The notes: generated from the sequence alone by a model not told the origin. A DNA stretch of 64,000 nt from CBDAPI01 sp964565865 (GCA_964565865.1 CAZMGM010000008.1:18229-82228), one strand, 5' to 3'; shown: positions 32,790-41,950, counted from the stretch's first letter. Made by a program: numbers and translations.

Positions 32790-33391
32790 AAGTTGGCCGA
32801 GAGTTTTTCCCTCAGAAGCATCTTGGCCCGGTGTATCCGGGACTTGGCCGTCCCCAGTGAGATCTTCAGGATGGTAGCCGTTTCCTCGTAAGACAGTTCC
32901 TGTGCCTCTTTCAACATGAAAGCCAGCCGGTATTTCTCGGGCAGAGAATCGATCGCGGTTTGCAAACGCCGCAGGCGCTCTTTACTTCCCAGTGCGGACT
33001 CCGGGGACTCCCTCAAGTCGGGAAGAGGAAAAGTCTGCTCGTCTTTCTGAAACAGCGACATCACGTTGTAAAAAAAGAATCGCCCCTTTCGTTCGCGTCT
33101 TCGTATCTCATCAATAGCGAGGTTGGTAGCGATCCGGTAAATCCAGGTGGAGAACTGATATTTACCCTTGTAACGATCGGCGTTGCGAAAAACTCGGATG
33201 AACGACTCCTGGGCAAGATCGACGGCCAGTTCGTAATCGTGAAGAAGGTTGTTGAGGTAGTTGACCAGACGGTCCTGGTATCGGTGGACCAGAGCTTCGA
33301 ACGCGTCCTCATTCCCTTCCAAATAGGCAGAGACAAGAGCATTGTCGCCGAAGCTGACGAATGACTCTACAATGCTAGCTGAACTTCGCAT
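32786..33391 (-). CDS. ECF-type RNA polymerase sigma factor
   Basis: 201 residues. Sigma region 2: FEALVHRYQDRLVNYLNNLL, then DLAQESFIRVFRNADRYKGK and FSTWIYRIATNLAIDEIRRR. Region 4: LPEKYRLAFMLKEAQELSYE then ETATILKISLGTAKSRIHRA. No anti-sigma fusion or C-terminal extension. It overlaps the anti-sigma gene by four bases. It is one of three ECF/anti-sigma pairs in this window. Confidence 0.92.
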   Translation of the reverse strand: MRSSASIVESFVSFGDNALVSAYLEGNEDAFEALVHRYQDRLVNYLNNLLHDYELAVDLAQESFIRVFRNADRYKGKYQFSTWIYRIATNLAIDEIRRRERKGRFFFYNVMSLFQKDEQTFPLPDLRESPESALGSKERLRRLQTAIDSLPEKYRLAFMLKEAQELSYEETATILKISLGTAKSRIHRAKMLLREKLSANL

Positions 33392-33477
33392 GACTGTATA
33401 GACGAGGTTCGGGTCCCAGAGGTTCCACCTGTTTCTTGCTCCCAGAACTCAGCACCAAGAACCTAGAACTCGGAACG

Positions 33478-36096
33478 CTACTTTGCCTCATACCACGACT
33501 CGCCAACTCTCACCTCCACCTCCAACGGGACGTCTAGAGTCGCTACGGTTTCCATGGCCTGCCGGACCAGTTCCTTAGCCGGTTCCATCTCGTCGTCGGC
33601 AACCTCGAACACCAGCTCATCGTGGACCTGAAGAATCAGAGAACTCCGATAAGAAGCTGCCTGCAGCTTCTGTTGGATGTCGATCATAGCCATCTTAATC
33701 AGGTCGGCCTCGGTTCCCTGGATAGGGGCATTGATGGCGGCGCGCTCCCCGAAGCTGCGCAGATTCCAGTTGCGGCTGTTGATCTCCGGGATAGGCCGGA
33801 TTCGCCCGAACATAGTGGTCACATGCCCGGAATCACGTGCCTGGCTGAGAGTCGTCTCGATCCAGTTTCGGACTCCTTGATAGCGTTTGAAATACCGGTC
33901 AATAAAGCCCTGTGCTTCTACTCGAGACGTCTCCAGAGTCCTGGACAGACCGAAAGCACTCAAGCCATACATGATTCCAAAGTTGATCACCTTAGCCTTG
34001 CGCCGATACGTGTCGGGGTCACTTTTCACCTTCGACCCAAAGACTTCGACGGCAGTCTGGTGGTGGATGTCCTCTCCTCGCAAGAAGGCCCCCCGGAGGG
34101 CCGTGTCCCCAGATAAATGCGCCATGACCCGGAGTTCAAGTTGGGAGTAGTCGGCGGCCAGGATCGAGAACCCCGGAGGTGCAATGAAGGCTCTGCGAAT
34201 CGCGCGCCCCAGCTCGGTCCGAATGGGAATGTTCTGAAGGTTAGGATGGCTGGAAGAAAGTCGTCCGGTGGCGGTCACCATCTGGTTGAAAGAAGTGTGG
34301 ACTCGACCGGTGTCTTCGCTGATCAGTCGTGGTAGAGCATCGAGATAAGTGTTCTTGAGCTTGGTGAGTTCTCGATACTCTAGGATGTGAGCGGCGATTC
34401 TGTGGTCACTAGCCAGTTTCTCCAGGACTTCTACACCGGTAGCGTAGTGTCCGGCTTTACGGGTACGCTTTGCTACGGGCAGTTCCAGTTTTTCAAAGAG
34501 TATGGAGGCTAGCTGGCGCGGCGAGTTGATGTTGAATTTCTCCCCGGCCAGCTCGTGAATGTGTACGGTCAAATCATCAATGTCGCGACCGGCTTGACTC
34601 GACATTTCATGCAGCAGCCCCGGGTCGATCAGCACCCCGCTCTTTTCCATTCTTACTAGGACCTCGATGAGGGGGATTTCGATACTTTCCTGGACAGTTT
34701 CCAAACCATGGGCCAGAAGCGAGGGAGCAAGTTGGAGGGCCAGCTGGCGGATCAGATCGGCTCTCTCAGCCAAATTCCCGGTTCTATGGTCCGAAAAGAG
34801 GCTCTTCTGGTCTTCCGCGTCCGAGAATCGATACTGAAGATGTGCCAGGCAGGTCTTCTCCAGAGTGAAGTCTTTCTGGTGGGGAGAGAGAAGGTAGGCC
34901 ATCAGCATCGTATCCGCCAACCGGGATGGAGGCTGGATGTCGTGGTCGTCCAGCCAGGCAAGGAGAGGTTTGAGATCATGAGCGATCCACTCCTCAGCCT
35001 GGCAGAGCACCTCGAAAAGTGAAACAGTTTGATTCGTGAGAAGCCCGCCTGCCACGGAACAGCCGGTCCATTCAGCCGTCGAAAATCCCAGACCAGAGAG
35101 CCTGGAAACGTTCTTCGACGTCCTCTCGAACAGAGGGAACAGAGAGAGCTTCCCCCCCCGGATCCGTTCCTTCAAGGCTTCCATTTCCGTAAGGCTTTCG
35201 ACCGTCTCATAGTCGGCATTTCGCTCCGTCCCCACAGGTATGAATTCCTCGAGGAGGCTGACAAAGTTCAACTTAGCGAACAGTTCCCTGGCTGCTTCGC
35301 GGTCCGGTTCACTCAGCCTCAACTCCTCGAGGTCGAGAGTAACCGGTAGATCCCGATGGATTGTCACCAGGTCTCGGCTTTGTAGGATCTGTTCTTCGTT
35401 GCCCTGGAGACTGGCTCGATAGGTCTTGTGTGAGACTTCAGAGCGACGCCGCAGGAGTTCCTGCAGGCTTCCATACTTGTTGATCAGTCTTTGCGCACCC
35501 TTAGCCCCGATCCCGGGCGCTCCCGGCACGTTGTCCGAGCTATCGCCGACCAGGCTGAGGACATCCACGACCTGTTCGGGTTGCACGCCGAGTTTGCCGA
35601 CAATCTCGGCCGGTCCAAGCCGTTTCATGTCCCGGGGATCAAGAATCGAGACATGCTCAGTGACGAGCTGAAACATGTCTTTGTCGATACTTACCACAAC
35701 AACATCCAGACCAGCGTCCACGGCTTTTCGGGCAAGAGTCCCAATGACGTCGTCGGCTTCGTATTTTTCGAGAGAGAGAACAGGGATTTCAAGTACGCGG
35801 CACACATCCAAAACCAGGGGTACCTGGTCCAGCAGGTCGGGAGGAGTGGGCCGCCGGGTAGCTTTGTACTCGGCAAACTGCTGGTGACGAACCGTGGGTC
35901 CGGGCAAATCAACAGCCACCCCCAGAAACTCGGGTTTTTCTTCCACAATCAGCTTGCGGAGCATGTTCGTGAAGCCGAACACGGCGTTGGTAGGGCGCCC
36001 CGATTGATCGCTCAGCCCCTGAATCGCGTAGAAGGCGCGGTAAATGTGGGACATTCCGTCCACAAGATAGAGTCGGGAGGCCACACCCGGTATCAT
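33478..36096 (-). CDS. polA: DNA polymerase I
   Basis: 872 residues. 5' nuclease domain: RLYLVDGMSHIYRAFYAI, VSIDKDMFQLVTEHVSILD, and GDSSDNVPGAPGIGAKGAQ near 170-190. The polymerase palm has DYSQLELRVMAHLSGD, the O-helix KAKVINFGIMYGLSAFGLS and LQVHDELVFEV. The middle domain lacks the DTE proofreading motif (sequence there is LGFSTAEWTGCSVAGG), so 3'-5' exonuclease activity is probably lost, as in Taq Pol I. No Shine-Dalgarno sequence is seen before the ATG, whose upstream bases CGCGGACTGCT resemble an R2 end. Confidence 0.95.
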   Translation of the reverse strand: MIPGVASRLYLVDGMSHIYRAFYAIQGLSDQSGRPTNAVFGFTNMLRKLIVEEKPEFLGVAVDLPGPTVRHQQFAEYKATRRPTPPDLLDQVPLVLDVCRVLEIPVLSLEKYEADDVIGTLARKAVDAGLDVVVVSIDKDMFQLVTEHVSILDPRDMKRLGPAEIVGKLGVQPEQVVDVLSLVGDSSDNVPGAPGIGAKGAQRLINKYGSLQELLRRRSEVSHKTYRASLQGNEEQILQSRDLVTIHRDLPVTLDLEELRLSEPDREAARELFAKLNFVSLLEEFIPVGTERNADYETVESLTEMEALKERIRGGKLSLFPLFERTSKNVSRLSGLGFSTAEWTGCSVAGGLLTNQTVSLFEVLCQAEEWIAHDLKPLLAWLDDHDIQPPSRLADTMLMAYLLSPHQKDFTLEKTCLAHLQYRFSDAEDQKSLFSDHRTGNLAERADLIRQLALQLAPSLLAHGLETVQESIEIPLIEVLVRMEKSGVLIDPGLLHEMSSQAGRDIDDLTVHIHELAGEKFNINSPRQLASILFEKLELPVAKRTRKAGHYATGVEVLEKLASDHRIAAHILEYRELTKLKNTYLDALPRLISEDTGRVHTSFNQMVTATGRLSSSHPNLQNIPIRTELGRAIRRAFIAPPGFSILAADYSQLELRVMAHLSGDTALRGAFLRGEDIHHQTAVEVFGSKVKSDPDTYRRKAKVINFGIMYGLSAFGLSRTLETSRVEAQGFIDRYFKRYQGVRNWIETTLSQARDSGHVTTMFGRIRPIPEINSRNWNLRSFGERAAINAPIQGTEADLIKMAMIDIQQKLQAASYRSSLILQVHDELVFEVADDEMEPAKELVRQAMETVATLDVPLEVEVRVGESWYEAK

Positions 36097-36129
36097 AGCA
36101 GTCCGCGGAGGAAATCCAGCCCGGCCACG

Positions 36130-36353
36130 TAGAAGTCCGTGGTGTAAGAGTCGAGCGCGGTAGTGCGCTTAGGGGACTGCGTTCGTCGAGCAAGGGCAGG
36201 AGGAAGAAGTTGAAGCTGGTTACAGTGGTGCGGGCTCATACGTGACGTTGCTACTCCTCGCTAATGTTTAAGGGGAGCTGCCTCAGGCTGCCTATGGTAT
36301 TTGGGCCTGCGGCACTCGCTATGCGACCCGCAGAACTTTCACGACGGGCCGAT
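36130..36353 (-). repeat. R2 element, copy D (about 224 bp)
   Basis: Plus-strand left end TAGAAGTCCGTGGTGTAAGA; right end ACTTTCACGACGGGCC ending near 36353. Read in the A orientation it contains GAACGCAGTCCCCTAAGCGC and CTTCTTCCTCCTGCCC, matching the A and B interiors. It lies between divergent polA and plsC. A further solo end, TAGCAGTCCGCGG, sits at 36095 at the polA start codon. Confidence 0.65.
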
Positions 36354-36385
36354 GACAATCTTCCAGGCCGGCCAAAGGATCACGT

Positions 36386-37111
36386 ATGCGCCTGCTCTCT
36401 GTTTTGAATTCTGGCTGGAGGGTTCCGATGATCCTCTTGATGACGGTGGGACTGGCCACCATCAGCATAATCATCTCCTGGCTGGACTCGACTGGAAAGC
36501 GGCAGCACCAGTGTGCACGGGCCTGGGGAGCTTTTGTGCTCTGGATTTCCAGGGTGCAGGTCATCACCCAGGGGACGGATCAACTCGATCCGAAAAGGGG
36601 CTACATTTTCATGGCGAACCATCTCAGCATGTTCGACCATTGGGCCTTTCTGGGTCGCCTGCCATTCCACGTCGGTTTTGCGGCGAAGGCTTCCCTTTTC
36701 TCCATTCCCCTGCTGGGCTGGCATTTGAGTCGCTCCGGCAGCATACCTATCGACCGCAAACGACCCAGACGAACACTCCAGTACTTCGAGGAAATCGGTG
36801 AAGCAATAAAGAGGGGGGTGTCCTTTGTGATCTACCCAGAGGGAGGGCGGACCTTCGGGGACGGTTTGGCACCCTTCAAGCGAGGGGCCTTTCTGTTGGC
36901 CAAAAGTGCTAGTGCTCCCATTGTTCCCGTCACAATTATCGGGGCTCACCGACGTCTACGGCGGGGTTCCATCATCATCCGTCCGGGTATGATGAAAATG
37001 ATTTTCCATCCGGTTCTGGAATTTCGGGAGTACAAGCATATGGATTCTCGACAGCTCTCCGACAGGGTTCGTCGAATCATTGAACGAAGCTATCGGCAGG
37101 TGGAGGATTAA
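36386..37111 (+). CDS. plsC: 1-acyl-sn-glycerol-3-phosphate acyltransferase (PlsC family)
   Basis: 241 residues. N-terminal membrane helix (VPMILLMTVGLATISIIISWL), then acyltransferase motif I NHLSMFDHW (H-x4-D), motif II region AKASLFSIPLLGW, motif III VIYPEGGRTFGDG and motif IV APIVPVTIIGAH. It converts lysophosphatidic acid to phosphatidic acid at the inner membrane, or acylates a related lysolipid. Its TAA overlaps the ATG of the following peptidase gene by one base. The start ATG at 36386 follows a long non-coding region occupied by R2. Confidence 0.9.
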   Translation: MRLLSVLNSGWRVPMILLMTVGLATISIIISWLDSTGKRQHQCARAWGAFVLWISRVQVITQGTDQLDPKRGYIFMANHLSMFDHWAFLGRLPFHVGFAAKASLFSIPLLGWHLSRSGSIPIDRKRPRRTLQYFEEIGEAIKRGVSFVIYPEGGRTFGDGLAPFKRGAFLLAKSASAPIVPVTIIGAHRRLRRGSIIIRPGMMKMIFHPVLEFREYKHMDSRQLSDRVRRIIERSYRQVED

Positions 37112-38298
37112 TGGATTTCGGTTCTCACATTCAAGCAGTGCAGGAAGCGCTTCACTTGTTGTCGGTTCCCGGCTGGCTCTTCTACGGATTCCAGCGAATT
37201 GATCCACTGGCCCTGAGAATACTTGGTTTTTCAGAGGATGCCCACATGAGTCGGCGCTGGTTCTATCTCGTTCCGGCTCAAGGTGAACCCCGGAAACTGG
37301 TCCATCGGATCGAGTCGTCACAGTTGGATCATTTGCCCGGGATCCAGGGAGAGTATCTGAAATGGAGTGAACTCGAGTCGGAATTGGCCCACTTGCTTAA
37401 GGGAATGGGGCGAGTGGCCATGCAGTACTCGCCGGAGTGTGCAATCCCCTACGTTTCGAGGATCGATGCAGGTACAGTAGAGCTTGTTCGTGAGACGGGG
37501 ATCGAGGTCGTTTCGTCCGCTGATTTGATTCAACTTTTTGACGCCGTCTTGACGCCGCAGCAGTCACAGCGACAGCGCCGTACCGCTCAAACCCTCACCG
37601 AGATCGTCAATCACACCTTTCGGGAGACGGCCCGGGCAATTCGGGCAGGCCACTCGATCTTCGAGTATAACGTCCAGCGATCGATTTTGAGGGCCTTTGA
37701 CGAACGTGGCCTGGTCTGGGACCATCCGCCGATTGTAGCCGTCAACCGTCACAGTGGCGACCCCCACTACAATCCCCCTGCTGAGGGAAGTGGGAAGGTG
37801 AGCAGTGGAGACTTTCTTTTGATTGACCTGTGGGCCAGACAGAAGGAACCCTCCAGCGTCTATGCAGATATCACCTGGACCGGGTTTTTCGGCTCCACGG
37901 CTCCCGCCCCGGTCCGCGAAGCTTTCGAGATCACGCGACAGGCACGAGACCGAGGCGTCGAGTTCCTGGATTCATGTCTGTCAACTGGCCGCCCAGTCCA
38001 GGGGTGGGAGGTCGACAATCAGGTGCGGGCGGTAATCGAGAGAGCCGGCTTCGGAGAGTTCTTCGTGCACAGGACAGGGCACAACATCGGTAGGGAAGTC
38101 CACGGAAACGGCGTGAATTTCGATAACATCGAGACCCACGATACTCGTACCGTGATTCCGGGAGTCCTTTGTTCTATTGAACCAGGGATCTACCTGGAGG
38201 ATTTCGGCGTGCGGACCGAGATCAACGTCCTGGCCCAGGACGGAGGTATCGAGGTGACTACGCCTCCACAAGAGCATGTGTTGACTTTTGATGTTTGA
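37111..38298 (+). CDS. M24-family Xaa-Pro aminopeptidase
   Basis: 395 residues. An N-terminal creatinase-like domain is followed by the pita-bread catalytic domain with five metal ligands: Asp in LLIDLWA, Asp in VYADITW, His in HRTGHNIGREVHGNG, Glu in CSIEPGIYLE and Glu in GVRTEINVL. Cleaves N-terminal residues preceding proline, or acts as a related prolidase. No signal peptide, so cytoplasmic. Co-translated with plsC through the one-base overlap. Confidence 0.9.
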   Translation: MDFGSHIQAVQEALHLLSVPGWLFYGFQRIDPLALRILGFSEDAHMSRRWFYLVPAQGEPRKLVHRIESSQLDHLPGIQGEYLKWSELESELAHLLKGMGRVAMQYSPECAIPYVSRIDAGTVELVRETGIEVVSSADLIQLFDAVLTPQQSQRQRRTAQTLTEIVNHTFRETARAIRAGHSIFEYNVQRSILRAFDERGLVWDHPPIVAVNRHSGDPHYNPPAEGSGKVSSGDFLLIDLWARQKEPSSVYADITWTGFFGSTAPAPVREAFEITRQARDRGVEFLDSCLSTGRPVQGWEVDNQVRAVIERAGFGEFFVHRTGHNIGREVHGNGVNFDNIETHDTRTVIPGVLCSIEPGIYLEDFGVRTEINVLAQDGGIEVTTPPQEHVLTFDV

Positions 38299-38519
38299 AG
38301 CTCTCGGTGAAATGGAAGGCAGCCCAGGGAATTCAGTCCTTCGGCGAGGGCGAGCACCAGGAGACTCAACCAGGAAACGAACCTGAGTAGCCTGTTCCCG
38401 GATCACCATGTGTCGATATCTACCCTCGACCCACCAGTATTTCTGATCTGCTCAAGTGTTTTGTAATAAGATGATAGGAGTTAGCAGCCTGCGGTGAACA
38501 TTGCGCGGGCTGTCAGATT
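38299..38519. other. Region upstream of ssrA, nothing recognised
   Basis: About 220 bases between the M24 peptidase gene and tmRNA. An open minus-strand frame (RLLRFVSWLSLLVLALAEG) is hydrophobic but I cannot place it. The ssrA promoter must lie at its right end, near GTTTTGTAATAAGATGAT, but I cannot fix its boxes. Confidence 0.3.
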
Positions 38520-38880
38520 GGGGGCGACCGGATTCGACGGGAGTAGTTGAAGCAACAGGTGCATGCCGAGGTGGCCGTACCCTCGTTAATCTACGGTCAC
38601 AAGCATAACTGCCAATAATCAGTTAGCACTCGCTGCGTAATAAACGCAGCCGTTCTGATTCTCGCAGCCCGCGGCGGGAAACGGAGCGTCGATTGGGCGG
38701 GCTCTTTGTGATTCCCGGTTTCTCCGGGGGGGATCATGAGAACCTCTACCGGGGGACCGCGTTCCAGGCTATTTTGCTGGTTTCGCCAGCCGGTTCGCAG
38801 CAACACTGAAACCAGCTAAGCATGTAGAATCTGTTGTGGAATACTTTCGGACGTGGGTTCGATTCCCACCGCCTCCACCA
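38520..38880 (+). ncRNA. ssrA: Transfer-messenger RNA (tmRNA)
   Basis: The 5' end GGGGGCGACCGGATTCGACG and 3' end GTTCGATTCCCACCGCCTCC-ACCA fold into a tRNA-like acceptor; GGGGGCG pairs with CGCCTCC (one G-U) and CCA is encoded. The internal reading frame resumes at GCC and gives the tag ANNQLALAA followed by two stop codons TAA TAA. The final LAA is the usual degradation signal for ClpXP. Pseudoknot-type inverted pairs follow the tag. At 361 bases this is a one-piece tmRNA. It rescues stalled ribosomes with SmpB. Spurious minus-strand ORFs over this locus should be ignored. Confidence 0.97.
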
Positions 38881-38969
38881 CACCTCGATGTCCTTGACAT
38901 AAATCCAATCGTATCAATATACTGCCTGAAATCCTGAGCAAACATTCCAACTGATACTGTGTGAGAAAG

Positions 38970-39842
38970 ATGGTAAAGAGGCGTCAAACTCTCGCTGTTT
39001 CCGGCATGCAGAAGCTGACGGGGCAACGCTCTCCCCTGCCGGTGTTACACTGGACAGGCGTGTGTGCAGTGGCTTGCCTGGTCGGGTTAGTCGTATTTTT
39101 CTCTCACTATTACCAGATGTGGGAACGTAGCAAACACCTGGAGGATCTGGAGTCTCGAGTCGAGTTGCTTCACCGCAGCAATGAACAGGTTAGGTTCAAG
39201 GCAAGACAGCTCACGGAACGACTGTCTGCCCTGGATGTGGCGGCCCAGAAACTGAGAGTTATTTCGGGCTTGGACATGGACGGACTGGGCGGGGTTGGCG
39301 GACCTGTGACAGACCAGCTGGAGGTTGCCTTTGACGAGAGGTCTTTGCTGGCTCAGTTTAATTCCCTTGAGAAAAAAAGCATTTCCCTGCGGGAGGAGCT
39401 TCGCAAGTTTCAGGACTATTACAAAGACCAAAGCATCCTGCTCAGCTCAACTCCCTCCATTCTGCCGGTGGTGGGCTACCCTTCGGATCGTTTTGGAATG
39501 CGGAGCGACCCTTTTACGGGAGAGCGCTCGTTTCATCCAGGACTCGATGTGTCGGCGCCAGTCGGTGCGAAGGTGGTTGCCACGGCCGACGGTGTTGTTC
39601 GTTTCGCTGGCCGGCAGTTCAACTACGGAAGATTGGTGAAACTGGAGCATCGTTTCGGACTGGCGACCCGCTACGGGCATCTCAAGAAAGTAGCTGTCAG
39701 GCGCGGTCAGTTAATTCGAAAGGGCGATGTTGTCGGATACGTAGGGACCAGCGGCCGAGCCACGGGGCCTCATGTGCACTACGAAGTCCGTCTCAATGGC
39801 CGCTCGCTCAATCCGCTTCGCTTCCTCCGCGAGCAAGAGTAG
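38970..39842 (+). CDS. M23 (LytM) family metallopeptidase with coiled coil
   Basis: About 290 residues from the ATG at 38970 (GTG at 38961 is an alternative). A membrane helix, VCAVACLVGLVVFFSHYY near 33-50, precedes a coiled coil of about 100 residues (HLEDLESRVELLHRSNEQVR). The LytM domain follows: FHPGLDVSAPVGAKVVATAD gives the H-x3-D zinc motif, TRYGHLKKVAVRRGQLIRKG and GPHVHYEVRLNG give the second His pair. It cleaves peptidoglycan crosslinks or activates amidases at the envelope. The active-site residues look complete. Confidence 0.92.
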   Translation: MVKRRQTLAVSGMQKLTGQRSPLPVLHWTGVCAVACLVGLVVFFSHYYQMWERSKHLEDLESRVELLHRSNEQVRFKARQLTERLSALDVAAQKLRVISGLDMDGLGGVGGPVTDQLEVAFDERSLLAQFNSLEKKSISLREELRKFQDYYKDQSILLSSTPSILPVVGYPSDRFGMRSDPFTGERSFHPGLDVSAPVGAKVVATADGVVRFAGRQFNYGRLVKLEHRFGLATRYGHLKKVAVRRGQLIRKGDVVGYVGTSGRATGPHVHYEVRLNGRSLNPLRFLREQE

Positions 39843-39845
39843 TAC

Positions 39846-39965
39846 CGCGTTTCACGTTCCACCTGCGCGCTGGTTTTTACTTGCGCTGTTCCAAGCTCCG
39901 GGTCAGCCCGTCAGTTACGTCCACGAACTGTCAACTAACTTTAAGCTTTCAACCAGCAGGCATCC
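39846..39965 (+). repeat. R1 dispersed intergenic repeat
   Basis: Left arm GCGCTGGTTTTTACTTGCGC then TGTTCCAAGCTCCGGG; right arm CCACGAACTGTCAACTAACT then TTAAGCTTTCAACCAGCAGG. Arm order matches the copies at 22.7 and 25.8 kb. Confidence 0.6.
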
Positions 39966-40009
39966 ACAAGTGTCCACGTTTGAGACAAAATCTACGCACC
40001 ATCAACCCT

Positions 40010-40103
40010 TAAACAATCCCTGGTAAAAAGTCGCGCTTGGTCTCCGCGTGCCGGGGTTTTGCGCCCGCAACATAGCCCGAGGAATTTTCACCACGGGCTG
40101 CTA
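40010..40103 (-). repeat. R2 element, short copy C (94 bp)
   Basis: Right end, read inward from the other strand: TAGCAGCCCGTGGTGAAAAT. Left end TAAACAATCCCTGGTAAAAA then GTCGCGC. The middle GGGGTTTTGCGCCCG matches the GGGGTTTGCGCCC core of copies A and B. It is an internally shortened copy between R1 and the sigma gene. Confidence 0.7.
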
Positions 40104-40177
40104 AACACACACCCGTCAACTGGTTTAGGGTTAAACTTTTCCTGTAAGTCATGCATCTTCGTAATGCAAACAGCCGT

Positions 40178-40738
40178 ATGACACAGACCGATCAGTATTT
40201 GCTGGATTCCGCCCTTCGTGGGAACGGGGACAATTTTGGCCGGCTCGTAGAGCGCTGGCGTAGTCGTGTTTTCGGGTTCATTTTTCGTTATACCGGCGAC
40301 CGGGAAGACGCTCACGATTTGACCCAGGACACTTTCACAAAGGCCTATCAGAATCTGGATCGGCTAACAAATCCAGCGAGCTTCCCAGCCTGGGTCTACA
40401 AGATTGCTCTCAACGAATGCCGGATGCGCTTCCGGCGGAGCAAGAGATCACAACTGGTAGATCTGGACGAAGAACAAGACACGGTTGGTGGAGCTGGAAT
40501 TGACGAGCGGACACCGGAGAAGGCGTTACACCGGAGGGAGCTGCAGAGGGTTCTCCAGGCCGCGTTCGAAAAGCTGCCTGCGGAACAGCGGGCGGTCATT
40601 GTAATGAAGGAGTACCAGGGTCTTAAGTTCAGGGAGATTTCAGAGATTCTCAGCGTCCCGCTCTCGACTGTGAAATCTAGGCTATACCTGGGACTGAAGA
40701 CCCTGAAAGGGCTTGTGGAGAAGACCTATGACCTGTGA
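40178..40738 (+). CDS. ECF-type RNA polymerase sigma factor (RpoE-like)
   Basis: About 186 residues from the ATG at 40178; another in-frame ATG at 40151 adds nine unconserved residues. Region 2: VERWRSRVFGFIFRYTGDRE, then DAHDLTQDTFTKAYQNLDRL and FPAWVYKIALNECRMRFRR. Region 4: LPAEQRAVIVMKEYQGLKFR and EISEILSVPLSTVKSRLYLG. The stop overlaps the ATG of the anti-sigma gene at 40728. Confidence 0.92.
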   Translation: MTQTDQYLLDSALRGNGDNFGRLVERWRSRVFGFIFRYTGDREDAHDLTQDTFTKAYQNLDRLTNPASFPAWVYKIALNECRMRFRRSKRSQLVDLDEEQDTVGGAGIDERTPEKALHRRELQRVLQAAFEKLPAEQRAVIVMKEYQGLKFREISEILSVPLSTVKSRLYLGLKTLKGLVEKTYDL

Positions 40739-41273
40739 CTTGAGTAAGGAGCGAATGATCGAGGTGCTTTACGATGAAGGGATATCGCCGGGCCACACGG
40801 CAGAGCTCTTTAGCCATCTGGACAACTGTCCGGCCTGCCGAAGTGATTTCCTGGACCTGACCCAGACCAGGCGCTGGCTCGGTTTGTGGGAGATTGAAGC
40901 CGAGGACCTGCCGCCGGCCAGTCCGGTGCCTGTTCCCGGGACTCGCTGGTGGCCTACGGTTCTGAGGCTGGCGGCTTCCGTTCTCATCGTCGTCGGAGCT
41001 GTCTCGATTCTCAGGGGGACCCGCTTGTGGGGCGACAGTCTCTCGGTCTCCGAGCGACAATTGATGGAACTCGTGACCGATATAGTGGTTTCTCGACAGA
41101 CTGAACAGGAACAACTCTTCAGTCGTGCCCTTCGCAGTGTGACAGACGTAGTTAGCCTGCAGCAGGCGGCCTACAGTGAAGATCTGGCGCTGCGGCTGCA
41201 GGCCCTGGAAAGGAGCATCCGCAAGGCCTCCCGGGAACGGGACCGAATTCTTCGGATATTGACGGTACAGTAA
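40728..41273 (+). CDS. Anti-sigma factor with zinc-finger N-terminus
   Basis: About 181 residues from the ATG at 40728, which overlaps the sigma gene by eleven bases. Zinc-finger motif: HTAELFSHLDNCPACRSDF, the H-x3-C-x2-C form. One transmembrane helix, VLRLAASVLIVVGAVSIL near 74-91. A periplasmic part of about 90 residues is largely helical. It is followed by a secreted protein of unknown function, which could sense or be controlled by the pair. Confidence 0.85.
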   Translation: MTCDLSKERMIEVLYDEGISPGHTAELFSHLDNCPACRSDFLDLTQTRRWLGLWEIEAEDLPPASPVPVPGTRWWPTVLRLAASVLIVVGAVSILRGTRLWGDSLSVSERQLMELVTDIVVSRQTEQEQLFSRALRSVTDVVSLQQAAYSEDLALRLQALERSIRKASRERDRILRILTVQ

Positions 41274-41286
41274 GAGAGGAGACCCC

Positions 41287-41835
41287 ATGCGCAATACACT
41301 CTTGGTCTTTTTTGCCATTTGTGTCCTCGAGTCACCAGCCCTGGGCCAGGCCCGGCTGAACTTTACTGACTTGAAACAGGATACACATGTGTTTGAGAAA
41401 ATTGTGGATGAGAGGATCAAGCTGAATTTCACCAACCCATTTGCCATGACCGCGAATTCACAGGCGAGCTATATGCAGGGTTACGGAGTGGTTGTGACCT
41501 TTCACCTGCGCATCGATCGGGCCAAAATCCGTCTGCCTTTTGATGAGATGGATGCACCCAATAAGCTAAACAGCAAAGAGGTGGAAAAGAAGATTCGGAA
41601 AGTACGGGAGATCCTCATTGAATGCCTCTCGACTCATGCTGATTCCATCAAGCAGCTGGGAGCTCACGACAAGATCTCCATAAGTGCCCACATTGAGGAT
41701 CGCAACGAACTGGATCCGATCAGGCGGATCCGGGTTCTGGTGGTCACTACGACCAAGGACAACGCCGATTTGCTGGCCATGCGTCAGATCACGCCGGGCG
41801 AGTTTCGAGAACGCCTCCACGTGCTCAACTATTAA
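41287..41835 (+). CDS. Exported protein of unknown function
   Basis: 182 residues with a signal peptide (LLVFFAICVLESPALGQA). The mature part is a mixed alpha/beta domain: YGVVVTFHLRIDRAKIRLPF near 66-85, a Lys/Glu-rich helix EVEKKIRKVREILIECLSTH near 98-117 and KISISAHIEDRNELDPIRRI near 127-146 that ends in VLVVTTTKDNADLL. I do not recognise a family. It starts 13 bases after the anti-sigma stop and is preceded by GAGAGGAG, so it belongs to the sigma/anti-sigma operon and is likely envelope-stress related by position. Confidence 0.65.
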   Translation: MRNTLLVFFAICVLESPALGQARLNFTDLKQDTHVFEKIVDERIKLNFTNPFAMTANSQASYMQGYGVVVTFHLRIDRAKIRLPFDEMDAPNKLNSKEVEKKIRKVREILIECLSTHADSIKQLGAHDKISISAHIEDRNELDPIRRIRVLVVTTTKDNADLLAMRQITPGEFRERLHVLNY

Positions 41836-41950
41836 GTGCGATTATGTTTTGTTGGAGAGGATCGGCTAAGCGATCAGAAATAGGGAGAGTGGGAGGAGAA
41901 CCGGGGGAAGCAGCCCTTCCGAACCCCCGGAATGTCCGCCACGCGCTGCT

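Noticed and set aside
38769..39026. Minus-strand 85-residue ORF over the tmRNA
   Set aside because: It is the complement of the tmRNA 3' domain (the GGGGNRTHVRK-type translation is a known artefact of this RNA).
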